Assembly (NCBI GenBank): GCA_964017145.1
Contig: OZ024843.1
Location: 3,552,443-3,616,442 of the forward strand
Length of the DNA stretch: 64,000 nt
Direction of reading: 5' to 3'
Source of the DNA: Agrocybe praecox
Taxonomy: Eukaryota; Basidiomycota; Agaricomycetes; Agaricales; Agrocybaceae
This document shows positions 34,787 to 45,600 of this stretch, piece by piece. Position numbers and translations under genes: made by a program. The notes under the pieces were generated by a model. It saw nothing but the letters and a program-made list of their open reading frames with translations. It was not told the origin of the DNA and ran no database searches. How positions within the stretch are numbered: the first letter of the stretch is position 1; every line of letters begins with the position of its first letter.

Positions 34787-37700
34787 TTAGGTAATGTTGT
34801 CAGAGTCAGATCCGGATGAATTTGTATCGTCAGGGATGCTAGCGCGTGTAGCATGGCTTGTCATAAATTCATGATGTCGTGATATGTAAGGTAAAATTCG
34901 TTTTGCTGCATATGTATTTTTCAGGGACATTCCATCCAGCTCTTTTAATTTGTAGTTTCCTCCTATTGTTACTTGGTCCACTTCATAGGGTCCTAAATAT
35001 CTTGGCTTATGTTTTCTGTCATGAGACGTTTCTATAGCGGTGTTGCGTACTAAAACCAATGTTCCTGATTTATATTTAGATTGAATTAGCTTTTTGGCAA
35101 ATCGTTTCTCAAATTGTTCCTTGGACTTAAACTGTGCAGATTTGAGAGTTTCTGCTGCTCTAGCTAAGTCTTCTGGGTGCTTAGAAATTTGACGTGAGCG
35201 TAATGCAAGTAATTCTGCGGTAGTAATGCCTGCTCGAAAATCTTCGACCAAAAAGGTGGCTTCCATTAGATCTAAGGGTAGAATTGGATCGGTAGCATGA
35301 AGTAATTGAAAAGGGGAAAACCCTGTAACCCGATTCACGGTTACTCTATCTGCAAACGTTATCTCAGCCAATTTATCGGGCCATTTTGATAGGTCTCCTT
35401 GGCAAGCTTTGATTATTCCTTCACGTAATATAAAGTGTCCTCGCTCCACAACTCCGTTAGCATGATGGTTGTAGGGTGTTATTTTTATTTGAGGTATACC
35501 CATGCGTTTTAATAGGGCCTCAAAGCCTTTCTTCACTTCCGGGCCGTTATCAGTAACTACTTGGATTGGGGCTCCATACCGGCAGTAAATCTTATTCCAG
35601 AAGAAATTAGATAATGATTGAGTGTTAGCTTTTCGTAAGGCCTCTGTTTCACTAGTTCCTGATAAATCGTCCTTGGCGGCTACTATATATTGGTACCCTT
35701 TTGCTAGCGGCATGTGCATTATGTCAATATATATTTTTGCAAATAATTGTGTTGGTTTTGAGATGGTTAAAGGTACCTCTAAGCGCTTCAAGCTTCGTAT
35801 TTGGCACTCATGACAGGACTTTACATGGTGATGTACGTCTGCTCGCATGTGCGGCCAAAAGAATTTATTTCGTAGTACTTCGTATACCGTCTGAACGCCT
35901 CGGTGTCCTAGATTCTTGTGTCCCTGTTTCAAAATTGAATATTTCTGTTCAGGGGTAAATATTACAGTTAGTGGTGTGCGGTGTCCATTTCGTTTGTATA
36001 ATTTATCATTCTTAATGAAGAATTCAGTGGCTTTGGTAAGAAATCTCCGTTTCGCTTGTAGCTGGTCAAATTTAGGGGCCTCCAAGGTGGAAAGGAATTT
36101 ATAAATATTATTTAGTTGAGATTCCTCTTTGGTGCGAGCAGCAAATATCTGGACGACAGACTTTAAGATTATTTGAGGTGCTTTTTGATCGGGTAAAAGA
36201 GTCATTAGCGCAATATTATCTAGCCATGAATCATCCTCCTCCTCTTCTGATGTGTCATCATCTGCTATGGGTCGTCTGGATAATGCATCTGGCCCTTTGT
36301 GCTTATCGGCTGGTACATGTATCAGCTTGAAATCAAACATTAAAATTCCCTGTATCCACCGATTAATGGCTGCAGAGGGCTGCAGGTCAGGTTCGTTCAG
36401 CATTCCTTTAATATACTGAGCATCTACTTCCACATGCAGAATTTTAACGCCTATTATGTATATTCTCCAATGTCGTAATGCACGATATAGTCCAAACAAC
36501 TCCAATTTAGGTTGAGAGTATCGTGATTCTCGTTCACTCATGGGTAATGATCCGTACCGGGCGGGGCGCTTTCGTCCATGCTCATCTAATTGAGATAAAA
36601 TGAATCCCACTGCTTCTCGGCTTGAATCTACCGATAGAACTACTGGGAATTCTGTTGTGTAATCAATAGGAATTAGCGCTGGTGCTGACGTAATGATTGT
36701 TTTGATTGTTTTGAAGGCGGTCTCCTGTCTATCTCCCCATATAAACTCTTTTCCTTTGTGGTATAGTTCCGTAAGAGGTCGTACCAATTGAGAATAATTA
36801 GGGATCCATATACGTACAGTACCGCATAGTCCCAGGAACTGTCTAACTTCTTTGGGATTTTTCAGGGTTGGCCATTTTGTAATTTTTACGATTTTTCCTT
36901 CATCAGGGGTGCGTCCTTTGGAGCTGCAGGTTTGTCCAATAATTAGTACTTCTGGTAAACATATTTGAGTTTTATTTGCAGCAAATGTTGCCCCTGCAAA
37001 TTTGATTCTATGCATCACTCTGTGTACGTCTTGTGCATGTTCCCATATGAATCGTCGAATTCCCGGGTTCTCAGTTAACACTTCTGGTTGACCATTTAAA
37101 TCTAAGTATTGGCTCCTAGGTCCTTTGATGGGTAAATCATCAATAAAGATGTTAGCGACATTGGGGATTTCGTCTTTGAGAATTATTACCATGCACTTTT
37201 GGAACTCAGCTGGTGAGTTAGTAAAGCCAGTAGGGAGGGATGTTATCTGAAGTAATCCTAGCGGAGTCATAAAGGCTGTCAGGTCTCGACTCTTAGGATG
37301 TATTTTCCTAGCGTCAAAGCCCCAAAAAAGATCAAATACTGTGTAGCATTGGTAACCCGCAAATCCTTCCACAAAGTCATCTACTATTGGTAACATTCCT
37401 GCGTCCCGTATTGTTATCTTGTTTAATGGTTGTAAGTCATGAACGATCCTAATTTTCCCATTTTTCTTGAGGACAATAAACCATCTTGATCGATAAGATG
37501 ACTGACTTTGCTCATATACGCCTGCATCCATTTTTAGCTTGAGAACTTCGATTATTTTTGGCATTAATCCTGGCGGAAGAGGAATATTTCTGCACTCCCA
37601 GGGCATATGGTCTACTGTGGGAATTATATAAGGAGAGAAGTATTCGTCTTTCAGTGTTCCTCGTTCAGAGTCTACAAAAGCGATACCTTCTTCATTTAGC

Positions 37701-38767
37701 ACCATAATATGTTTGAATAATTTCTCTTCTTCAGCCTGTAAGAATCCCGTTTCATTGATGTTTAGTTCCTTCATACGCTCTGATGTTATTTTTAGAGTGG
37801 GCACAAATTCAGGTGGACAAACGGGTAATTTGGGTAGTGTGCACAAGGGATCATCTGAAATTTCCCTAGTTACTCGTAATTCAGGTGGAAATGATGTTGA
37901 TACTGGGTGTATTTTTCGATCAATTCGTTTGTAAGCAGTAAAGCTTAGTGGCTGACTTTCGCTTTTCTCGTCTGGTTCATATAAGTACTTGTCGTCATCT
38001 TCTAAAAATGCTCCTTCGTGAGAGATAGATATTTCTGGCAAAGGGTCTATTTCGGCAAAGACAGGCCGAGTTCGCAAGAAGCATGTTTTATAAATAACAT
38101 TATTATTTTTAGAACTTGGGTCATCTGTTAGTGGTGTCGTTTTTCTGGTCATGATATTTTCTGTATGCGGCATGGGCACCTTGTTATTTTTCCAGTGTCG
38201 TACGGAAAAAGTTTCTTTATTTATCCTATGTTTCGCGGGGAACATGATAAATTTTATATTGCTAGCTCGGACAGCGTGTGAGAACTGATGTTTTGCCTTT
38301 GCGAGTTTCATGAATTGTTGCCTTGAGTGTTGATTATTACTACTTTGCTTGTATACAGATGAGCGAAGAATATAGTCCTTCTTGAAGCTGTTATGCAAGG
38401 GAGTGACCGCGGGGAACATGATTGCGTTTTTCTTGAGGTTGGTTAAGTTGTCTGTGAATGATTCAGCTACAATAATTTCCGGGCCATTAGTTTTGATAGG
38501 TTGGTTAAGGATCCTGTACATGCGTTTTGCGATTCTCGAATCAAAATTTGATTCTGGGAGGTACAAGACATTACAAGAAATTTTCGTATGTACAGTGTTA
38601 AATATAGGGATACCAGTACAGTTAGTTTTGAAGGCGGAAGCAATACATAAAGAAGTGTTGAGGAAGTTCAGATGGTTAGGTGGTCGATAGAGGTCGAAGT
38701 GTTGAAAAATGATGAAGCTGTGTGATGATTTTAATATAAGTTTTTTGGTGGTTAGATACCGACACAT
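34787..38767 (-). CDS. Ty3-type Pol polyprotein (RT-RNase H-integrase)
   Basis: The frame is open from 39004, but the first 79 codons overlap frame X; the ATG at 38767 lies 17 nt past the X stop and is the likely start (about 1326 aa). Reverse transcriptase: KKNGKIRIVHDLQPLN, CYTVFDLFWGF, LPTGFTNSPAEFQ and the catalytic NIFIDD. RNase H: LSVDSSREAVG, ELFGLYRAL, VEVDAQ. Integrase: HHCC zinc finger (HRGVQTVYEV...CHECQ), then D, D and E in IDIMHMP, VVTDNGPE and NGVVERGH. A GPY/F-like module, PRYLGPYEVDQV, is near the end, and there is no chromodomain. No stop or frameshift is seen. The N-terminal 200 residues are specific to this element type and unassigned. Confidence 0.9.
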   Translation of the reverse strand: MCRYLTTKKLILKSSHSFIIFQHFDLYRPPNHLNFLNTSLCIASAFKTNCTGIPIFNTVHTKISCNVLYLPESNFDSRIAKRMYRILNQPIKTNGPEIIVAESFTDNLTNLKKNAIMFPAVTPLHNSFKKDYILRSSVYKQSSNNQHSRQQFMKLAKAKHQFSHAVRASNIKFIMFPAKHRINKETFSVRHWKNNKVPMPHTENIMTRKTTPLTDDPSSKNNNVIYKTCFLRTRPVFAEIDPLPEISISHEGAFLEDDDKYLYEPDEKSESQPLSFTAYKRIDRKIHPVSTSFPPELRVTREISDDPLCTLPKLPVCPPEFVPTLKITSERMKELNINETGFLQAEEEKLFKHIMVLNEEGIAFVDSERGTLKDEYFSPYIIPTVDHMPWECRNIPLPPGLMPKIIEVLKLKMDAGVYEQSQSSYRSRWFIVLKKNGKIRIVHDLQPLNKITIRDAGMLPIVDDFVEGFAGYQCYTVFDLFWGFDARKIHPKSRDLTAFMTPLGLLQITSLPTGFTNSPAEFQKCMVIILKDEIPNVANIFIDDLPIKGPRSQYLDLNGQPEVLTENPGIRRFIWEHAQDVHRVMHRIKFAGATFAANKTQICLPEVLIIGQTCSSKGRTPDEGKIVKITKWPTLKNPKEVRQFLGLCGTVRIWIPNYSQLVRPLTELYHKGKEFIWGDRQETAFKTIKTIITSAPALIPIDYTTEFPVVLSVDSSREAVGFILSQLDEHGRKRPARYGSLPMSERESRYSQPKLELFGLYRALRHWRIYIIGVKILHVEVDAQYIKGMLNEPDLQPSAAINRWIQGILMFDFKLIHVPADKHKGPDALSRRPIADDDTSEEEEDDSWLDNIALMTLLPDQKAPQIILKSVVQIFAARTKEESQLNNIYKFLSTLEAPKFDQLQAKRRFLTKATEFFIKNDKLYKRNGHRTPLTVIFTPEQKYSILKQGHKNLGHRGVQTVYEVLRNKFFWPHMRADVHHHVKSCHECQIRSLKRLEVPLTISKPTQLFAKIYIDIMHMPLAKGYQYIVAAKDDLSGTSETEALRKANTQSLSNFFWNKIYCRYGAPIQVVTDNGPEVKKGFEALLKRMGIPQIKITPYNHHANGVVERGHFILREGIIKACQGDLSKWPDKLAEITFADRVTVNRVTGFSPFQLLHATDPILPLDLMEATFLVEDFRAGITTAELLALRSRQISKHPEDLARAAETLKSAQFKSKEQFEKRFAKKLIQSKYKSGTLVLVRNTAIETSHDRKHKPRYLGPYEVDQVTIGGNYKLKELDGMSLKNTYAAKRILPYISRHHEFMTSHATRASIPDDTNSSGSDSDNIT

Positions 38768-38783
38768 ACCAGTAGTCTCGAGA

Positions 38784-41049
38784 TCAAAAAAGAAGCATAG
38801 CAGCATCCTGATTTGCAAAATATTCTTCGTCGTTTTCATCTTCCAGGTCGACGATGTCAAGGGGAGGAGCAATGACGTTGACGATATTTCCCATGACCAC
38901 AGCCAGATCGAGCGCGTGATAATAGGGCATAGCTGAAATGCGTAAAAGGTCCCCGGCGATCCCAAACAAACTTTCACGCAGAAAAAAATTGTAAGTTGCC
39001 ACAAAATACTTGACTTCGAAGGGTTCTATCATGTTCGAATGGTCGAAGTCGATGCTGGTGTTGTAGGTGCGATATTCCATGAGACTGCGTAATCCTTTCT
39101 CGAATCCGAGACTGTTGAGGAAGATTTCGATGTATTGAATCAATTGGTTGATTTGACGACGACACATGAGGAGGTAGTTCAGGTGATGAATCCAGGGGTT
39201 GGGATTCCCTCGTCCAATGGACACACCATTTAGGAGCATTATCGGCGTGGTATCGAAGATTTCTTCAAATTCGAGAGGGTAGGTGAGTAGACTCCAGTCG
39301 ATGATTTCATCAGGCTTTGGAATCCGTCGATAGGAAGGCGAAGCCTGGATAGCAAGAAGTTCGTAGGTTGCTTGAGCCAAGGATTGAAGAGGTTCTTCAA
39401 AGACATGCCTCATCTTTGTTAATCGGAAAGCCTCTCTTCGCTGCAGAGAGCCCGAGTAGAAAAAATCGTCATGGTCGTCGTTCAGGTCCCGTGGTTCTGA
39501 AGGGTCAAAGTAAGTTTTAAGTCGAGGGAAGCGAGGAGGAGAAAGGTCATATATGTCGCCGTCCATATCTCGGTTATTGACAACCCACGAGACGGATGCG
39601 AGTTTCGTGATCTCTTCATCCGTGAAGACTCGGAATGGAGTCATACGTCTCAAGTAGGGTCCTTGGATGACGTGGATAGCTGTAGCGAGCATGGATTCCA
39701 CTGCTGGGAACCTATAGATAGGCCTGCTCTTCGAGTCGTGACCCATTTCCCACTTTTGTCCCATGAGATCCTCAGAGAGAACGACCCCGTCTCGATAACG
39801 AGACGCTCCTTCCAAATGTTGCGCAAGTTGTTGAATGAAGTCGTTATAATGAAGAGGGAAGGGTCTAGAATCCGTTTGTCCAGCAACGTAAGGTGTGGGT
39901 AGCTCCATGAATGTTCCTGTTCCAGTAAGTTCAGTGTCCCCTGCGTACTCGAAATGCTCGCGAGCGTCGTGTACTTTGTCGTTGAGAAGCCGTACTTTAT
40001 ATATATGCGGAATTTCGGGGGGTGTAGACAGGGTGTATAGCGTGGTACCCGTCTCTGGTCGTTCGTATGGTCCGTAAGAGAGTATCCCCAGCTTGCCATT
40101 ATGTCCCTTCATGTGGAAATGGGGGAGTCGATCGTCAGCGAGCGCTAGGCTGTCGGAATCCGAGGTGGAGGACATGGGCGAGGTGGGCTCTAAGTCGTCA
40201 GGAAGGTTGGGACGCCTTTCCAAGGAAGCCAAATTGTTTAGTGAGAGTATTCGGTGCATGTAGGAGCTTGATGAATGTTCCTAAGGTCGCAAAGGAGGCG
40301 TTGATTGAGATCGCGTAATGAAGTCCTCGTCACTAGAGCTGAAGTGAATGTGAATTAGTTTGGGCATAGATGAGTGGGTGGCTACTGACCGACGTGAGTC
40401 CGTAGAGATGGCGGAGGTTACGCTTTCGTCTGAATCACTGGCCACCAAGTCCTCTTCGATGTCAGACCAGTTGTTGATGTTGTCCGTTGGGATCGTATCT
40501 GGGGAAAGACCTAATTCTTCCTCGTTCATTTCTTCACGGATAAGTATGTCGGCGATCTTCATAAGTTTCTCCACATGTTGTAGACGGAATTGAGGCTGGT
40601 CGTTCTCGTTATGTTCGATTCCCTTCGCATCTTCCCTCATAACTCCTAGAGGGATCTCCCACTGTCTGACATAGTCCTTCCCCAAACGTAAGGTGGACCG
40701 TAAGTCGTCCACAAAGTCCATTTCTTCATCGGTGAGGCCTGTGATGAGTTCTTTGAAGCTGGTGGTAGGCATAATTTGAATGAATTCGATAGGGGCATTT
40801 GTAACGTCGTTATTACCAAAGACGAAGTATCGGTGTCGTTTGTCGTACATGGTCGGTCAAGGAGTAAGGTAGATGTGATACCCATATGAAATCTCCGTGT
40901 CCGTTTCTTCCACAAAGAAGGGTCCATAGCCCAGCAATAAGGATGAATCGTATCGCTTCAGAGTTTGATGGCGATAGATGTCCGATCACTGTGAACCCCG
41001 AGCCCGGGTAAATGTACCATGTAATAGGGTAGAAAAAGAAAAAGACCAT
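38784..41049 (-). pseudogene. Accessory frame X between protease and pol, unknown function
   Basis: Three open pieces on the - strand. Piece 1 (ATG 41049 to about 40851) starts with FFYPITWYIYPGSGFTVIG. Piece 2 (40850-40281) begins one base out of frame in MYDKRHRYFVFGNNDV and carries FVDDLRSTLRLGKDYVRQWEI. Piece 3 (40259-38784, 491 aa) is in the same frame as piece 2, separated only by a TAG and seven codons, and holds PHFHMKGHNGKLGILSYGPY, ELTGTGTFMELPTPY and a helical C-terminal half ending in DLEDENDEEYF. Together about 755 codons. No transmembrane helix, zinc finger or enzyme motif is evident. The uniform strand and tight junction with pol argue that it belongs to the retroelement. It could instead be a captured host gene. 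Confidence 0.55.
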
Positions 41050-42683
41050 ATTAACGAGGTCATAAATGGCAATCGTTCATTTTTTGGCACACCTAGGTAT
41101 TAATACCATATATTTACCAGTGGAACGTTAAACTAAGTAAAATATCCCGGAAAACGTGGCAGGGGTAATATGCACAGTTTGGCGAAGCATTTTAACCCCA
41201 TTCAAAACTGGTGAAATTCTAGTAAAAATAATACTTGGTAAGAAGTTGCGTTTAGTGGGTCATTTCGTCGAGTATTTAGTACCATATGAAGCAGAGCATT
41301 TTACCACCTAAAACCATCCAAAATAGAAAGGAAACCGTGTTATATTATTGCCGGAATATCAAGGTAAAAACATTAAGTACAACAGGCCCAAAAAACCATG
41401 AAAATCGGGAAAATATATTGAAGGGTATTTTACACCGGTTTACCGACCGACCCTCAGAGGGCAAAATAGCGACGGAAATCGAGGCCGAAATCAAGCCGAA
41501 ACATCAAGGCAATTTCAGTGCAGGAATCTGGAGAGTTGAGATACACGGACAAATGAAAACCCAAATAGGGAGGCTGTTATTGATATAAAAGAATGTGGTT
41601 CATTTAGAATGAGCTCGGAATACATTAGAAATACAGTGATATGTAGTGATAATTGAGGTGGAATTTGGAAATATCTCTAAGTCCAAAGACACGTCATATG
41701 TTCTGAGTCGTGTGACCTGTTCACTTGGGTTATAAATATAGCACGCACAACGACATTATCACTCTTTCTTCCTTTCCATTCACTCCTTCTCTGCGATACC
41801 ATAACATCATACCCTCTTGAGAATTTTTCTGCCGCTTACACTTCCGCTATCATATTCAGTCTCAAAAAGGAGCTAATCGCTCGAACAGTACAAGTTCTGG
41901 AAAGGTACGTGACCTTGTGCTTCAGTTTGACTGTCAATACACATACACTTACTTACACTTACTCATTTACTCATTTAGAAGTCTCGCCCAGTACGCTTAA
42001 CCAATGTATGTTTTTCTGCCCCGCTACAGCCAAATCAAGCATCTCTGACCATGTCTCAATCCAACCAGCTTCTCCCACCTGGCACCACGCCCGTAAGTCA
42101 CCTCCATATATGAGTTGCCGCATATACTTAACTGTTATATCACCCATTAGTCACGCTCAGCAACCGTTTCAACCAAGGTAAGATTTTTTAACCCTCGAAT
42201 TTCGGAATACATAGCTTTTTCGCGCATAGACATAATTACCTGTATACATACTCTCATAAAACAGTGAAATATACTTGTTCTTTCATGGTCATAATACCCT
42301 CCTTTCTGAATGGCATTAATTACTTGAATATTGGGTGCTTTATCCCTATTTGATTCCCTCATCTACCTGGTCTTTCCTGTACCCGGTTTAACCAGTCATT
42401 CTCCACGGTTATTTCAACTACTAAAATAACTCAAAATGACCACCCATTCTATTCTTTTTAATAACTCGTTAAAAGGGTTCTATTTCTACTCTAACCTGGT
42501 TGCAAAATTACCCGTTTCGCATAGGCAATTCGGACATAACCATGCTTATTTTCACCATGTAATGCCGTACTTTCTGCCCGTTTGTCCCTACCCGTTTAAC
42601 TGGTTGTGTCCAGTTTATCCGGTATTTTTTTCCGGTTCTTCCGGACTACTTGCTCCCTTTTCCGTGTCAATTACCGAGTAATT
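41050..42683. other. Spacer in large Ty3 element between protease and frame X
   Basis: No long frame on either strand. On the + strand GGGTTATAAATATAGCACGC at about 41728-41747 looks like a core promoter, and is followed by a possible spliced leader with a small ATG frame (MSQSNQLLPPGTTP, 42051 onward, GTAAGT donor). 42420-42670 is pyrimidine-rich with repeated ACCCGTTT-like motifs. Confidence 0.4.
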
Positions 42684-45600
42684 TTAACCCCTTCCTGGGC
42701 TCACAGTGGATGCTCGCGCCGTTAGTTGCGTTGAGCATGAAAGTAATGCTGATGAGTGCCTAATGTGGGGAGGAGGAACAGGTTGTGTTATCATAGAAGT
42801 GTGAAGAATATCGAATACGCACTGATCATCCTTCCCTGCCCACATCTGCGCCTTCCGGCGGTTAAAAGCCTCTTCCTCAGTCAACGGTCCTATTCGCCTC
42901 GGCGTTGTTGTGGTTCTTACAAAGTTCACGTGGAACTGCCTTGGTTCTGGTATGCCGTTCGTGTTCTTATCGGGGTCATTATTCTGAGTGTTATCTTCTC
43001 GCTGCTCTCCGCGTAGTTCTTGAATGACCTGTTGAACAACTTGGTGTATACTATCCTCATCTTCAACAAGGATGGTCACGGAGGAGTATTGAGGTTCGAT
43101 GGGTGGTATGGATAGAGAGGCATGTTTGGTGAGTAACGCGTGTGATGTCTGGGGATAGTACTGGACGGTGGGTGAAACGTCGGGTTGAAGAAGGCCGTTG
43201 ATAATATTACTAAGTCCTGGCGGAACGGATTCCGGCCCTGGCAATAACTGTTGCCGCGATTGTGTAAGCAAATCTATTTCGGCTGTTACCAGAACTGAGT
43301 TTCGTACCTGTATCGTAGGAGCCATAGGTCCTTCCCACCCTTCTATCGTTCGTGGATCCTGTAAGTACTTGCTGAAGTACTCCCATGCGTCTTGGTTCTG
43401 GGGGCTTATGACGAACTGGAGGTAAGCATTTCCTTGAGTACTCAAAGTTTGATTTCCTTGAGCCGTGCTAAGTTGTATTCCATGCAGGGCAAATTCGCTA
43501 TATGCATATCCAGATTGTTCGTCCTTTCCAACTCCCACCAGGTGCGCTCGGCTAGTTGTCAAGTCAAGAGGAACGTGGAACTCGGGCATTGCTGCCGATG
43601 CGCTTAGGCCTCGGGTTACGTGCCCAGCAGTGATCGCAGCAGCTGCAAACTGCTCTGTGTTGCGGTTGATGACTCTGAGCTTGTACATGGTGCGAATTGG
43701 CTGAATATTTTTGGGTAGTAGATGTTGTGATTTCTGAGGTCTTTTCTCTGTGAGTACTGGCTCTTTTATTCTCTCTTCTTGGCTTACTGACACCCGTTTT
43801 TCCTCTAGATTTTTGGGGAATTTTCCGCATGCAGGTTCCTTGTCGCTATGCTGCCCAATTCCTGCTTTACCAATATGTCTTAATTTTGCAGGGATTTGTA
43901 TGGTGCGTTTTAACTCCTGATGAAGGGTCTGGCTTATCCCTCCCTTCTTTCTTGCCACCATCTGTTCGTTGTTGCTCGTTGTTGCTTCCTTCATGTTAGC
44001 TTGCTCTCGAATATTTACTTTGACCTCTTTGGTCAATGCGAAGGACTGCGGAGGAACGGCAATTTCGCTGACAGAACCGTTCTTGCTCGTGGTGTCTATG
44101 GTTTCATTGGTACGTTGATACATCTCGACCATCATAGTTGCACTGACATCTTTCCTTTTCAAACCTATCATTTGTTGTGCTCGGGCTTCAAGGTCTTCTT
44201 GAAGTTCGTTTGACAAGTTCAAACTATGTCGTATCATTGACGATGGGTCTACTTTCTCATAGTAGGACTGGATGTTAGCTATCTCTTGGGGTAAGTGCTC
44301 TTCTTTGGGCGTTTCCGTGGTTATTCTAAAAACTTCTTCTAACTCCAGTATCTCTCCTTTGTAGTTGTATTTTTGTTTTTCTGTAGCCATAGTTATTGAT
44401 CCGACTTGTTTGTAATTCTGATGAGCCTTATCTCTTATGGGTTCTTGAATGACTTTGACTTCGAATTTGGGTTCAAAACTTGTTGCGTCTTTGAATATTA
44501 AGTAAGTTCCGTTTGATCGTTCATCAATCGTGATTCGGTTGCCTTTCTGCCATGGTCGCCCAAGCAACAACTCAAAAGGTAAGGAACTGGGTCCCACATA
44601 AATATTTGCGTGGGTAACAAGTCCACCACATTTCAGTGGTACTTGTGTTATCAATCCTTCCAGTTTCGATTCCCCTCCATTTGCATCTTGCATGTATGTT
44701 GCGAGCTGTAAATCAACTGGCAAGGAAAAATATGCCTCCGCTATTTCCTTATTGACCACATTAAGTTGAGATCCAGTGTCTATTACTGCTGTCAAAGGTC
44801 GTCCGTTGTATGTTAGATTGAGTTTAATTAAAAACTCTTCGTTTTTCTGCTCGATTTCTGGTACCAAGTGATTACTGAATACTGCTGAACCCAATGCTGC
44901 CACTTCTTGAATGATTTTGGTTGGATTCTTTACTTTCATCATTTCTTTCATGGTGCGACTAAGTTCAGGTGAAGATCCAATGAGGTATCGTACTGAAATA
45001 GGAATGCGAGTATCCAGAATTTCATTAACTATTTCTCGAGTGCTAATTTGCGAGGATATTTCAGATTGTCGAGGTGAAGGTTTAACTTTCTCCTCCTCAG
45101 TGAAGGTTTATGACTCCAATTTTCTTTGTGAAGCTTTAGGTGCCTTGTCTTGAGTTTCGTTCTTCATGGTTATGTCCTCAGGAAATCGTACTTTCCTAGC
45201 ATCAACAGGTATGGGGTCTTGTATATTGGTTCGGTCCATGGCTATTTTGGGTGCTTCTGGCTGTAGTGACTTGAGAGAAGGAGATTCTTCTTTGGATTTT
45301 CGTGGATGGTTTGAAGTTCTAGGAGGAGGCCATACTCCATCAAAGGTGTGTTTCGTAGGCTTGGTAGGTACATTCTGATTTTCTTTCCTAGTTTGTCTAC
45401 TTTTCTTTACTCCTCGTTCCACTGGGTATGTAGCATAGGTTTGTTCCTCATCAGAGTCGCTGTCTGTTGTTGGAAGTTGTGTGAATAAGTTTAAATTCCG
45501 TTCACTTCTTTCGTATTGCTCCCAAGCAGGGACATATTCTTCATCATCAGAATAATCATCATAGAAATCATTCTCGTGTTGAATATAGAAGGATTGTACT

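Noticed and set aside
38768..39004. N-terminal 79 codons of the pol open frame
   Set aside because: They overlap the end of frame X in another frame and have no protein-like pattern; the ATG at 38767 just past the X stop is a better start.
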